A DNA stretch of 25,237 nt from contig CAKMMH010000003.1 in NCBI GenBank assembly GCA_927798255.1, positions 1 through 25,237 on the forward strand. Direction: 5' to 3'. The notes beneath the pieces were generated by a model. That model was not told where the DNA came from, made no database searches, and worked only from the letters and a program-made list of their open reading frames with translations. Positions within the stretch are counted from its first letter, which is position 1; each line of letters begins with the position of its first letter. Below, piece by piece: positions 16,413-25,179 of this stretch. The position numbers were made by a program, and so were the translations under genes. Origin of the DNA: an uncultured bacterium (GTDB lineage: Bacteria > Bdellovibrionota_C > UBA2361 > CAKMMH01).

Positions 16413-16428
16413 TGTCAAAAAAATGACA
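16413..16428. other. Palindrome TGTCA-N6-TGACA between fliD and flgB
   Basis: A perfect 5-bp inverted repeat around a run of A/T lies ~60 nt past the fliD stop and ~125 nt before the flgB start. It could be an operator half-site pair or a very weak hairpin. The rest of the 16289-16490 gap holds no gene and no strong terminator that I can see. Confidence 0.3.
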
Positions 16429-16490
16429 AATAAAATAAGTTATTAGTATTCTAATATTTAGACATGATACTAGTCTCTTTATTTACCAGT

Positions 16491-17879
16491 TTATATTAAC
16501 GACGTAAGTGAGTTAGCAGAATTTTGAAGCTCAGACATCAATTTTTCAAATCTTGCATACATTGCTCTCATTTGACTTTCCTCTTTTGCAAGCATCGATT
16601 CATATCTTCCAATTCTATCATTGTAATCCGTAATTTGATTAGTATTATTATTTATAACGACATCTAATAAACCATTATATCTTGTGAACTGTTCAATCGT
16701 GCCACCTGTTGATGATAATGTATCAGAAAATTTTGTTAGTATTGAATTAATTGCATTAGGATCCTTTGAAAATGCTTCTTCAAATTTATCTGTATCAAAA
16801 TCAAGCGTTCCAAGTTTAGGATTGGTTGTAATTCCAAAATCTGCAAAAATACGAACATACGTCCCATTAGCTTCTTTTGTGGAAGTGATTACAGCCTTAA
16901 TTGATTGCACAACATTATTATCAACAGTCGTTTTTGATAACGCTGCGAATATATTTTGAACATCATCACCATCTTCTTGCCTTTCTACAGTATTATTTTC
17001 AGATACAAATGAGAATATGTCATTAATGGCATCAATTATATCTTTAACATTTGACTCTGTGTTATCTAAATCGTTTGAAATAGTAACAACAGACGTACCT
17101 ATTGCATTTAAATTTAACGAAACACCTGGGATAATATCAGCAACACCATTACTTTCTCTTTGAATATTTGAAGCTAAACCAGCTATTGAAAATACTGCAT
17201 TTTTTGCTTGAGTAAGAGTTCCATTATTTATAAGATTTTTAATATTTTCACTTCCAGATTCTGTTGTAACTTCCAAACTTCCCTTTGACAAACCTTCCTG
17301 AGAAGATGTTATCATAATTGTATATGCTGGCTCAGCTGATGTACCAATATTTATACATGATGCTTGACAACCTATATTATTAGCATTTATATAATCAACT
17401 ATATCAGCAGGTGTAGTCGTAGCTCCTATTTGTACTTGCAATTCCTTTTGTTCAACACCCGTACCAACTTTTATAGTAAAAGTTTCACCAGAAACTGCAC
17501 TACTATCAACGATAGAAGATGCAGATTCGAAAGTCCTTCCTACAGTAAAAATTCCTCTTTTAGCAAGTGATGTAACCGTTATATCATAACTTCCCTGATT
17601 TGCTACATTGGAAGCAACAGCGCTTACCACAGATTCATCACTTGATAACGCCTCTTTTTTTACAGCTCCACCAGCAAGTGTGTTATATTTTGATAATTCA
17701 CTCTTAAGTGATAACAGTTTATCTTTTAACGTATTTATAGCACTAGATTCATCTTCAGCTTCCGAAATCTTATCTTCAAGTGGCTTTATACGTTGTGACC
17801 TCTTTGCATCTAAAGTTGCCTCAATCAATGCATCGGTATCTATTCCAGATGCCATACCAGAAAAACTCACATTAGCCAT
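16491..17879 (-). CDS. fliD: Flagellar filament cap protein FliD (HAP2)
   Basis: This 462-residue protein starts with the typical FliD sequence VSFSGMASGIDTDALIEA, followed by the N-terminal coiled coil. The middle shows the FliD pattern IIPGVSLNLNAIGT, and the C-terminus holds the leg-domain helices (LGTLDFDTDKFEEAFSKDP..., MRAMYARFEKLMSELQNSANSLTSLI). FliD forms the cap that folds flagellin subunits at the filament tip. It is secreted by the flagellar export system, with no Sec signal. An RBS (AGAGG) lies 5 nt upstream and abuts a strong inverted repeat. The gene is upstream of, and separated by 202 nt from, the flgB run. No flagellin or fliS gene is in the window. Confidence 0.96.
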   Translation of the reverse strand: MANVSFSGMASGIDTDALIEATLDAKRSQRIKPLEDKISEAEDESSAINTLKDKLLSLKSELSKYNTLAGGAVKKEALSSDESVVSAVASNVANQGSYDITVTSLAKRGIFTVGRTFESASSIVDSSAVSGETFTIKVGTGVEQKELQVQIGATTTPADIVDYINANNIGCQASCINIGTSAEPAYTIMITSSQEGLSKGSLEVTTESGSENIKNLINNGTLTQAKNAVFSIAGLASNIQRESNGVADIIPGVSLNLNAIGTSVVTISNDLDNTESNVKDIIDAINDIFSFVSENNTVERQEDGDDVQNIFAALSKTTVDNNVVQSIKAVITSTKEANGTYVRIFADFGITTNPKLGTLDFDTDKFEEAFSKDPNAINSILTKFSDTLSSTGGTIEQFTRYNGLLDVVINNNTNQITDYNDRIGRYESMLAKEESQMRAMYARFEKLMSELQNSANSLTSLI

Positions 17880-17888
17880 TTTTTGCCT

Positions 17889-17924
17889 CTTTTTTCTTAA
17901 AAAAAACTATTTTTAAGAAAAAAG
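17889..17924. terminator. 15-bp perfect inverted repeat between the J-domain gene and fliD
   Basis: CTTTTTTCTTAAAAA (17889-17903) is exactly mirrored at 17910-17924 around a 6-nt loop. Its position 15 nt past the J-domain gene stop suggests a transcription terminator, with U-rich runs on both strands. The fliD-proximal arm ends at the fliD RBS, so the hairpin would also lie in the fliD leader and could hide its RBS. Confidence 0.55.
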
Positions 17925-17939
17925 CAATTTTGATGCCAA

Positions 17940-19589
17940 TCATTTAGAAAATCTTTGATGCAGTTTTAATAGTTCTTTGTATTTCTCCTGAACTCTTAAG
18001 AATTCCTCGGTTTCTTTTCCCAATATATCTGGGTGAATTTTTTTAATTTTTTTCCTATAAATCGACTTTATCTCATTTAACGTCACATCATCTTTTGTTA
18101 AGCCAAAAAACTTTAATAATTGAATATACTCTTTCTTTTCCGCTGAATCCTGTTCTGAATCAGTTTGTGTTGAAGATTTCTTACTGTTTTGAAATCTTAT
18201 AGTTTTTTGATATTTTTTTCCAAGTTTTATATTAAGTACATACCCCAATATAGTTATTGATATCACTGTAAAAAATATCCACAAAAATCTCTTGCAAAAC
18301 AAAAACCAACCTTTTGGACTTAACAAAAATACTGAATTATGACCAATATTTGAAAGGACATCGTTCGAGAAATCTTTTTCTCCATGTTTTAATGCTTCCC
18401 AAGCAATAAGGACTCTAATCCTATCATTTCTCATATTCGTATCTGGACGTAATTTTAATAAAACTTCAAATTCAGTTATTATTTTATTTATATTCCAGTT
18501 ATTAATAAGATATTTAACGTGGTTCTCTTGAAAATTTACAACTAAATTTCTTAGCCAAATATTATTCTTTAATATATTCGTAAGATTATTTAAATTTACA
18601 TCTTTTAACAAACTATCTTCATAACCTGCATTATCAAATATAACCTTTAATGTATCTATTACCCTTTCTGTAATTTTATTTTCAGGTATCAAAAATAGTA
18701 AATTTAAAGCTTCTACATATTTTTTCTCATTCAGACTTTTATCAACTAAATCATAAACTTTTTCTATAAAAGTTTTTTGAATAATCTCAAAAAATTTTAA
18801 ATTTTTATAAAATGACAAAGAAATATTTAGTAAAGAATCTGCACTAGAAATCCCCTTAATTTCATTTAATATAATTTTTGTTCTATTTAAATCTGAAAGT
18901 GTTTTTTGATAATACTTATTTGAAAATCCTAAAATTTTTTCTTCTAAACTTACAATTTTTGAAATACTCTTTAATGGATCATCTCTAAGACAATAATCAT
19001 TTATTAAATTATCAAATTCAAGAATAATATTATCCTCATTCTTTAATAAAAATTCTAAAGCTTGCGAACTATCAAAATTACTATCATGTAATGTAACAAA
19101 TAATAATGCTTTGCTCAACTCTTGATTAACAGCATTACTTTTTAATATCTTATTTGGAATTTTCTCTTCAAAAAACTGCTTGAAAAATTTTAATGATATT
19201 TCTTCTCGCTGCTCAAATAAGAATAAATTATGTTTTTCAATTAATTTAGGATCATCACAGTTATTCACAAACATTAAATACGCAAGAGACGCAACATCAT
19301 ATTGATTTTTATTAAACGCATTTTGAAAGATATCAATCAAGCAATTATTGTCACAAATTTTATAGAACTCATCTAAAGGCAGCTTGCTTATTAAATTTTT
19401 TATAACATAATAATTTAAATTATCTTTTCTTATTAATTCATTTCCATTTTTTTCAAGACTAATATTTACAAATTCATTGTCTAGAAAATCGATATTATCA
19501 ACAGGAAATTTATGGTCATAGATGTTAACCTCTGCAGCCGTGGCACTACTTACTAATAAAAATGACAAAATTATAATGCGTTTTAACAT
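17940..19589 (-). CDS. Exported, single-TM protein with C-terminal J domain
   Basis: This 549-residue protein has a signal peptide (~1-19, MLKRIIILSFLLVSSATAAE), then a long helical region (~30-420) with repeat-like alternation that I do not recognise (TPR/Sel1-like folding is possible). A transmembrane segment follows at ~428-453, a Ser/Gln-rich linker, and a J domain (~486-549) with the diagnostic HPD at 519-521. The predicted topology puts the helical part in the periplasm and the J domain in the cytoplasm, where it could recruit DnaK. J domains stimulate the Hsp70 ATPase; what client or process this serves is unknown. It lies between a DUF1573 gene (24-nt gap) and fliD (separated by a hairpin), so it probably belongs with the DUF1573 gene. 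Confidence 0.8.
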   Translation of the reverse strand: MLKRIIILSFLLVSSATAAEVNIYDHKFPVDNIDFLDNEFVNISLEKNGNELIRKDNLNYYVIKNLISKLPLDEFYKICDNNCLIDIFQNAFNKNQYDVASLAYLMFVNNCDDPKLIEKHNLFLFEQREEISLKFFKQFFEEKIPNKILKSNAVNQELSKALLFVTLHDSNFDSSQALEFLLKNEDNIILEFDNLINDYCLRDDPLKSISKIVSLEEKILGFSNKYYQKTLSDLNRTKIILNEIKGISSADSLLNISLSFYKNLKFFEIIQKTFIEKVYDLVDKSLNEKKYVEALNLLFLIPENKITERVIDTLKVIFDNAGYEDSLLKDVNLNNLTNILKNNIWLRNLVVNFQENHVKYLINNWNINKIITEFEVLLKLRPDTNMRNDRIRVLIAWEALKHGEKDFSNDVLSNIGHNSVFLLSPKGWFLFCKRFLWIFFTVISITILGYVLNIKLGKKYQKTIRFQNSKKSSTQTDSEQDSAEKKEYIQLLKFFGLTKDDVTLNEIKSIYRKKIKKIHPDILGKETEEFLRVQEKYKELLKLHQRFSK

Positions 19590-19613
19590 AATTTTTCTTT
19601 TATGTGACCTTAT

Positions 19614-20603
19614 TTAGCGAGCTAAGCCATAAACTCCTAACTTCAACTCTTCATAATCAGGATTATTTGTGTAAACTTTAACTACAGCCTTTAAATCTTC
19701 ACTAACATCATCTGAATCAACACTAAGAATTAAATCATACGCCTTCCCTGCATCAGTTTCCACTGCACGTAATTTTATACTACTATCTGTTGATTTTAAC
19801 TTAGTTACTTTTAAAGGGACATTTGATAAATTATTAATCCTTACTATTCTTTCTTTAACACCGCCGTCTAAAACACCAAATGAAATCGTACTTGGTGTTA
19901 AATAAACATCCCCTTGAATTCTTGCAAACACAGGAATATCAACACTAGATTGCGTTCCTCCGATTAAATCGACAACGATTCGATCTCTAAATTCACCCGT
20001 AGGAACAGAATCTTTTAGGAATACTCTTAGTTTTAAATGAGAATCTGTTTTCTCTAACACTTGAACATCTAAATATTTTGACATTCTATACGATTCTCCT
20101 ATTTTTATTGAACTATTTGTATCAATTGTAACATCCTGAAACGCCTCTCTATCTTTTATTGTTTTAGACCATTTAACGCCATAACTTAATTTTGATGGAA
20201 ATACTTTTACATTAGTGACAATGTTACCTTTTATCGTAAAAACTTTTTCAGGAGTACCAAGGGCATTTGAATAAACTCTAACTGTCTTATACACATCACC
20301 TGAGAAACCTACTGTTCTAAACACAACTTTTAGATTTGTTTTTTCTTCTGGCCTTAAGACCTTTTTAGCAACATCAGCCACTGTACAACCACAAGACGTT
20401 ATAATTTGTTTTATATGCAAATCTGAATTTCCAGTATTTTTTAATTCAAAAGTATGTTCAACTCTACTCCCCTCAGACACTGAACCAAAATTATACGTAG
20501 TATTTTCCGAAGAAATTTTTGGAGCTCCCATAGAAGCAGAATATGCCTCAAATACGAAAAATAAACTGCTAACAATAAACGCATAAAATAATTTTGTTTT
20601 CAT
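19614..20603 (-). CDS. Exported DUF1573 protein (Ig-like/ASH-type domains)
   Basis: This 329-residue protein has a signal peptide (~1-23). Domain 1 (~30-125) is a typical DUF1573 module: YNFGSVSEGSRVEHTFELKNTGNSDLHI, then the hallmark SCGCTVA with C71 and C73. Residues ~126-225 are beta-rich, and a second module (~228-329) has the same opening (STISFGVLDGGVKERIVRINN) but no CGC. DUF1573 domains are Ig-like folds found in exported proteins of many diderms; their role is not established. It precedes the J-domain gene by 24 nt (likely co-transcribed) and follows accC by 39 nt, so it may be the distal part of the lgt-accBC operon. RBS AAGGT is present. Confidence 0.88.
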   Translation of the reverse strand: MKTKLFYAFIVSSLFFVFEAYSASMGAPKISSENTTYNFGSVSEGSRVEHTFELKNTGNSDLHIKQIITSCGCTVADVAKKVLRPEEKTNLKVVFRTVGFSGDVYKTVRVYSNALGTPEKVFTIKGNIVTNVKVFPSKLSYGVKWSKTIKDREAFQDVTIDTNSSIKIGESYRMSKYLDVQVLEKTDSHLKLRVFLKDSVPTGEFRDRIVVDLIGGTQSSVDIPVFARIQGDVYLTPSTISFGVLDGGVKERIVRINNLSNVPLKVTKLKSTDSSIKLRAVETDAGKAYDLILSVDSDDVSEDLKAVVKVYTNNPDYEELKLGVYGLAR

Positions 20604-20642
20604 AATAAAAAAAAATACCTTATAAATACAAATTAATTAATA

Positions 20643-21989
20643 CTACGCTAAATTTTTATCTTCTAAAAACTTTGTATAAATATCTGTTGATACGAAATCT
20701 TTATCACTTAAAATCTTTTTAAAGATATCAATATTGGTTTTTATTCCTTCAATAAAAAACTCATCAAGTGCTATTAATAATTTATTAATGCAATCTTGTC
20801 TTGTGTTACCAAATGCTATAAGTTTTGCAATTAAGGAATCATAATAAGGGGGAATCGTGTATCCCTGATACATCGCAGATTCTACCCTAATTCCCATACC
20901 ATTTGGTTGGTGATATGAAGTAATAGTACCAGGAGATGGCATTTTCGTTTTAGGATCTTCTGCGTTTATTCTTAGCTCAATTGCATGTCCATTAAATGAA
21001 ATATCTTCTTGACTAACAGATAATCCTTTTCCACTTGCAACGTTTATTTGTTCTTTTACTAAATCTATTTGACTTACCATTTCAGATACTGGATGCTCGA
21101 CTTGAAGCCTAGTGTTCATTTCAATAAAATAAAATTTGTCATTTTTTGTATCAACAAGAAATTCCATAGTCCCTAAACTTGAATAATTAACCTCCTTTGC
21201 AAGTTTAATGCTAGCTTCTTCTAGTTTTTTAATTAAACTCTCTGATAAATTTGGAGCTAATGATTCCTCTAATAATTTTTGGTAACGTCTTTGCATTGAA
21301 CAATCTCTTGTCCCGACATGAACTACATTTGAGAACCTGTCCCCAATTATTTGGACTTCAACATGCCTAACTTTTTCTAAAAATTTTTCAACTAAAAGCG
21401 TCCCATCACCAAAAGCATTTTTAACTTCGATAGTAGCTGTATTAAAAGCAAGCTCAAAATCTTGGCTATTTCTTACAATCTTCATTCCTCTTCCACCGCC
21501 ACCAGCACACGCTTTTAAAAGCACAGGAAATCCGATATTTTTTGCGACCTCTAATGCTTCACTAGCTTCTAAAAATCCTTTACTATCTCCAGGAATTGTC
21601 GGAACACCAGCTTTTTCAGCCATCCTCCTAGCTTTTGCCTTATCCCCCATTAAACGTATATGACGAACCTGAGGGCCTATAAAAGTAAGCCCACATCGTC
21701 CACAAATTTCTGCAAACTCTGCATTCTCACTTAAAAATCCATACCCAGGGTGAACTGCATCTGCCTGAGTAGCCTCTGCAACTGATATAATAGCCGGAAT
21801 ATTAAGATAACTTTCGGAAGGCTTAGGACCACCTATGCAAATGCTTTCATCTGCAAGTTTTGCATGTAGTGCTTCATTATCTGCCGTAGAATATACAGCA
21901 ACTGTCTTAAGGCCAAGCTCCTTACAAGCACGAATTATTCTTACTGCTATTTCACCCCTATTTGCTATTAAAACTTTATTAATTGTCAT
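20643..21989 (-). CDS. accC: Biotin carboxylase subunit of acetyl-CoA carboxylase (AccC)
   Basis: This 448-residue ATP-grasp enzyme carboxylates the biotin on AccB using ATP and bicarbonate, the first half-reaction of malonyl-CoA synthesis. Seen directly: N-terminal KVLIANRGEIAVRIIR, the glycine-rich ATP loop ACAGGGGRGMK (~160-170), K117, K159, H209, E276, E290, and N292/R294/E298 within FIEMNTRLQVEHPVSE. All catalytic positions are present and the length is standard. Length and the neighbouring accB gene (35 nt upstream) identify it as AccC, not a pyruvate or propionyl-CoA carboxylase subunit. Confidence 0.97.
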   Translation of the reverse strand: MTINKVLIANRGEIAVRIIRACKELGLKTVAVYSTADNEALHAKLADESICIGGPKPSESYLNIPAIISVAEATQADAVHPGYGFLSENAEFAEICGRCGLTFIGPQVRHIRLMGDKAKARRMAEKAGVPTIPGDSKGFLEASEALEVAKNIGFPVLLKACAGGGGRGMKIVRNSQDFELAFNTATIEVKNAFGDGTLLVEKFLEKVRHVEVQIIGDRFSNVVHVGTRDCSMQRRYQKLLEESLAPNLSESLIKKLEEASIKLAKEVNYSSLGTMEFLVDTKNDKFYFIEMNTRLQVEHPVSEMVSQIDLVKEQINVASGKGLSVSQEDISFNGHAIELRINAEDPKTKMPSPGTITSYHQPNGMGIRVESAMYQGYTIPPYYDSLIAKLIAFGNTRQDCINKLLIALDEFFIEGIKTNIDIFKKILSDKDFVSTDIYTKFLEDKNLA

Positions 21990-22024
21990 ACGTTATCTAT
22001 ATAAATTTTATTGTAAAAATATAC

Positions 22025-22483
22025 TTACTTAATTTTAAAAAGTACTTGTGAAAATTCTACGATTTCAGAGTCTTTAACACATATTTCTTCGACAACACCA
22101 TCACAAGTAGATTCTATCTCATTCATAACTTTCATAGCCTCAATAATGCAAAGAACTTGTCCTTTATGAACCTTATCTCCTATAACTACAAAAGGCTTAG
22201 CATCAGGAGCAGGCTTTCCGTAGAAAGTTCCTACTATTGGTGATTTTATTAAAGTTACCCCCTCTAGCTCATTATTATCAACCTTTTCTTCCTGCCTTGC
22301 TGTTTCTTCAATTGACCCTTTTAAAGTCTTAGGTGCCGTCTGTTTTACGAAAGGTTCTTTGTTAATCTCATCAAAGTCTGCTAAATGTAATTTTATATGC
22401 TTACCATTTTCATTAGACTCATACTCTGAAACTCCGTTTTCCCTTAAGAAGTCAATAAGCTCTTTTAATTCATTAATATCCAT
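22025..22483 (-). CDS. accB: Biotin carboxyl carrier protein of acetyl-CoA carboxylase (AccB)
   Basis: This 152-residue carrier has an N-terminal helix MDINELKELIDFLRENGVSEYE, a flexible linker (~45-75) and a C-terminal biotinyl domain (~76-152). The biotin-accepting lysine is K118 in EAMKVMNE, and the bacterial AccB 'thumb' is present as PAPDAKPFV (91-99). It carries CO2 between AccC and the carboxyltransferase AccA/AccD, which are not in this window. RBS AAAGGAAAA is well placed. It is followed by accC, the classic accBC pair. Confidence 0.97.
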   Translation of the reverse strand: MDINELKELIDFLRENGVSEYESNENGKHIKLHLADFDEINKEPFVKQTAPKTLKGSIEETARQEEKVDNNELEGVTLIKSPIVGTFYGKPAPDAKPFVVIGDKVHKGQVLCIIEAMKVMNEIESTCDGVVEEICVKDSEIVEFSQVLFKIK

Positions 22484-22559
22484 AAAAATATTTTCCTTTT
22501 ACATAATTATCTATTTAATTATTATATAATAAAGTCAAAAAGATTTAAAGATGACTAAA

Positions 22560-23597
22560 TTAATGTGTTACACCTATAACTGTATAACAAATTCCATTCT
22601 TTACAGTTGTATTTTCAGACATTTTACTTGAAAATTTAAAATCATTAGGTAATTTATATTCCCTAATCTCATATACTATTCGTTTAAATGCTTCTTTATA
22701 AACAGAATTTTTCATATAAGAAACACCTGATTTGATTGAAAAATTTAGAGGAAATTTAATTTTATCTAATAATATCTTTCTAAACTCATCATTATATTGC
22801 GGTTCATATATAGCTTTTGCAGAAACCATTTTACCATGTGCAGAATCAATAATATTTTTCTCGTTACAACTTTTATTAAACAACACATGTGCTTGTATAT
22901 CAATTGGAGATAATTCATTTATAACAATAGATACTTTTGAAAACGCTCTATTAAATATGCTTGATAACTTCCAATCATTATAGGTTAATTCATAACTTCC
23001 ATCTCCCCTATTAACCAATCTCCTTGGACACATAACTATCCCCTGGATATTTCCCTCTCCAAAATCAGGAAGCATTACAAATAAACCGCTTCTAGTTTCA
23101 TCTAAGACAAAAAAAGCCTTTCGCATTTTGCGTTTCTTATACTTAAAGGCGATCTTTCGGTTAATTCCTTTATTTTTATTAAAAAATTTAGTTTCTAATT
23201 GTAAATTATCATTATTAAAATTTACCATTATATTTTTTGATGTCGGATTAAAATATTTACTTGAATTACTATCTTTAAAAGATACGCCTATTTCGAAATT
23301 ATGATTAATCGAATAAACAACACCTTGAAAATTAGATGAAAGATTTTTTCTGTCTTCATTTAAAATATTTATCGCATTATTTCTTAGTACAACCTGATTA
23401 TCTGTATCACTATTATAAATTTGCGACTCAATATTCTTAAAAATTTCTTCTGAATAAGGGCTAGTCTCATTGCTTTCAATCATATTTAAATTTAAACTTT
23501 GAAAATCACTATTTTCTTGAGCAAATATATCATTTGATAACCAACAAAAAATGCACAGAAAAAATAATTTAAATAATATAATATTATTTTTCTTCAT
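22560..23597 (-). CDS. Exported protein of unknown function
   Basis: I do not recognise this protein of about 345 residues. I place the start at the ATG at 23597, because it gives a clean signal peptide (MKKNNIILFKLFFLCIFCWL, then a likely cut after DIFAQ) and a 14-nt overlap with the end of lgt. A longer in-frame TTG at 23645 would overlap lgt by 62 nt and bury the signal peptide. The mature part is mixed, with beta-like stretches (GVVYSINHNFEIGVSFKDS, GLFVMLPDFGEGNIQGIVM), a basic patch IAFKYKKRKMRK and a few Cys. There is no lipobox despite its position next to lgt. It is probably periplasmic, and probably co-transcribed from lgt toward accB, which starts 76 nt downstream. Confidence 0.7.
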   Translation of the reverse strand: MKKNNIILFKLFFLCIFCWLSNDIFAQENSDFQSLNLNMIESNETSPYSEEIFKNIESQIYNSDTDNQVVLRNNAINILNEDRKNLSSNFQGVVYSINHNFEIGVSFKDSNSSKYFNPTSKNIMVNFNNDNLQLETKFFNKNKGINRKIAFKYKKRKMRKAFFVLDETRSGLFVMLPDFGEGNIQGIVMCPRRLVNRGDGSYELTYNDWKLSSIFNRAFSKVSIVINELSPIDIQAHVLFNKSCNEKNIIDSAHGKMVSAKAIYEPQYNDEFRKILLDKIKFPLNFSIKSGVSYMKNSVYKEAFKRIVYEIREYKLPNDFKFSSKMSENTTVKNGICYTVIGVTH

Positions 23598-24390
23598 GTT
23601 TATTCTTATATAAAAAATGACGCTTAAAATAAAAAAACGAGACAAGACTTATAATAAACATTATAAGTGAAATAAACTGACTTGTAGATATAAGATTAGA
23701 AATTATAAAACCTCTAATTCCATCGCCTCTAAATTGCTCAGTTATGATACGAATAACAGCATAACACATAAAATATGCACAAAATACTTGACCATCAAAA
23801 CATTTTTTCTTAAAAAGCTTATATAAAATGATAAATAAAACACATAACAAAAAAGATTCATATAATTGTACAGGATGAAGTGCTACACTACGGAGTGCTG
23901 GCTCCACTATCGTGCTATTTTTAAAAGTTACTCCCCAAGGTAGTGTTGTAGGTTTTCCATAACAACAACCTGCCAAAAAACAACCTATACGCCCTATCGC
24001 ATGTCCAAGTGGAAGAACAACCATAAAAATATCTAGAAATTTTAATACTGAAAATTTATATTTCTTACGTATAAAATATAAAAATGGAATAACTGCTAGT
24101 GGCGCGCCATAAAACACAAAACCACTTGTTATATAATTTAAAAGGCTATTTGGCGTATGGATAACTTCATCTAACCTAGTTAAAATATATAACAATTTAG
24201 CACCTAACAATCCTACTAATAATCCCCAAATTGCAACATCTTCATATAATTTAGGAGAAATACCTTCTTTTTGAGCAAGTTTTTTGGCAATATGCAAACA
24301 AGTTATAAAGGCTATAAATATCATTAAGCCATAACTATATATGTTAATAGGACCTATGGACAACAAAAGAGGATACATATAAAATACCAT
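23584..24390 (-). CDS. lgt: Prolipoprotein diacylglyceryl transferase
   Basis: This 268-residue polytopic membrane enzyme transfers diacylglycerol from phosphatidylglycerol to the lipobox Cys of prolipoproteins. Seen directly: N-terminal SIGPINIYSYGLMI, SGFVFYGAPLA (~89-99), the signature GHAIGRIGCFLAGCCYGKP (129-147) with conserved R134, HPVQLYES (172-179) and EQFRGDGIRG near the C-terminus. About seven hydrophobic segments span the protein, as in known Lgt. The start could be the ATG at 24390 or at 24378 (MYPLLLSIGP); neither has a clear RBS. It is divergent from rsmE and is the first gene of the minus-strand run toward accBC. Confidence 0.95.
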   Translation of the reverse strand: MVFYMYPLLLSIGPINIYSYGLMIFIAFITCLHIAKKLAQKEGISPKLYEDVAIWGLLVGLLGAKLLYILTRLDEVIHTPNSLLNYITSGFVFYGAPLAVIPFLYFIRKKYKFSVLKFLDIFMVVLPLGHAIGRIGCFLAGCCYGKPTTLPWGVTFKNSTIVEPALRSVALHPVQLYESFLLCVLFIILYKLFKKKCFDGQVFCAYFMCYAVIRIITEQFRGDGIRGFIISNLISTSQFISLIMFIISLVSFFYFKRHFLYKNKHEEK

Positions 24391-24431
24391 GAAAAATGAA
24401 AATTAAATAATTATTTAAAAATTTAACGTAA

Positions 24432-24437
24432 TATTAT
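24432..24437 (+). promoter_or_regulatory. Putative -10 element giving a near-leaderless rsmE transcript
   Basis: TATTAT at 24432-24437 lies 10 nt before the rsmE ATG, and no ribosome binding site is visible in front of that ATG. If this is the -10 box, the 5' leader would be only a few nucleotides. No good -35 is seen, so this is tentative. Confidence 0.3.
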
Positions 24438-24447
24438 ACACATTCAT

Positions 24448-25179
24448 ATGAAAATCAAAACTCAAATATTTGAAAAAATATCTTTAATTCCAAGTATTAA
24501 TGATAAATTCTTTATTTCTGATAAGAATATCCATCATTTAAAAAATGTTCTACGTTTAAAACATGGTGATATTATAAAAATCATTTTTAATGAAGATTAT
24601 GAAGCGCTAGGTGAAATTATTGATGTTAAGAAAGAAGTTATTTGTAATATTATTCAAATATCAAAATGCACTAATAACTATAACTTAAATGTAACGGTAT
24701 GTTTTGCAATATGTAAAGCTTCACAAAACGAACTTATTGCAGAAAAATTAACAGAACTTGGTGTTAAAAATATTTATTTTTGGAATTCAGAACATACATC
24801 ATACAAATTTGAAGGCACAAATGCTAAAAAAGAAAGATTAGAAAAGATTATTGAAGGCGCTTCAAGACAATCAAAGCAAACATTTATTCCAAAATGTGAA
24901 ATTTTTAATTCATTAAATGACGTATTAAAAATTATTTCAAAAGATGATTCAACAATTTTATACTGTTCTCTCGATAATGAAAGAAAAATGATAAGGGACT
25001 TAAAAAATATAAAAAATAATATTTATATTTTTATAGGTCCAGAGGGAGATTTTTCGGGAAACGAATATAATACTTTAAAAAGTTTAGAAAATGCTATTCC
25101 AGTAACTCTGGGAAATTCTGTTTTAAAATCTGAAACAGCAGCAATTGTTGCAACAAGTTTAGTGTTTGGAATGATGTAA
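24448..25179 (+). CDS. rsmE: 16S rRNA (uracil-1498-N3)-methyltransferase RsmE
   Basis: This 243-residue SPOUT-class methyltransferase has an N-terminal PUA-like domain with HLKNVLRLKHGDIIKII (~30-46) and a C-terminal knotted SAM-binding domain. The latter carries the RsmE motifs CKASQNELIAEKLTELGV (~89-106), FIGPEGDFS (195-203) and the knot end LGNSVLKSETAAI (221-233; Lys in place of the usual Arg in VLRSETA). It methylates U1498 of 16S rRNA in the decoding region. The length is normal and the gene is complete. It is divergent from lgt with a 57-nt gap; no RBS is visible before the ATG. Confidence 0.95.
   Translation: MKIKTQIFEKISLIPSINDKFFISDKNIHHLKNVLRLKHGDIIKIIFNEDYEALGEIIDVKKEVICNIIQISKCTNNYNLNVTVCFAICKASQNELIAEKLTELGVKNIYFWNSEHTSYKFEGTNAKKERLEKIIEGASRQSKQTFIPKCEIFNSLNDVLKIISKDDSTILYCSLDNERKMIRDLKNIKNNIYIFIGPEGDFSGNEYNTLKSLENAIPVTLGNSVLKSETAAIVATSLVFGMM

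Noticed and set aside
23598-23645. TTG start extending the exported protein upstream
   Set aside because: It would overlap lgt by 62 nt and place 16 residues before a normal signal peptide; the ATG at 23597 fits better.
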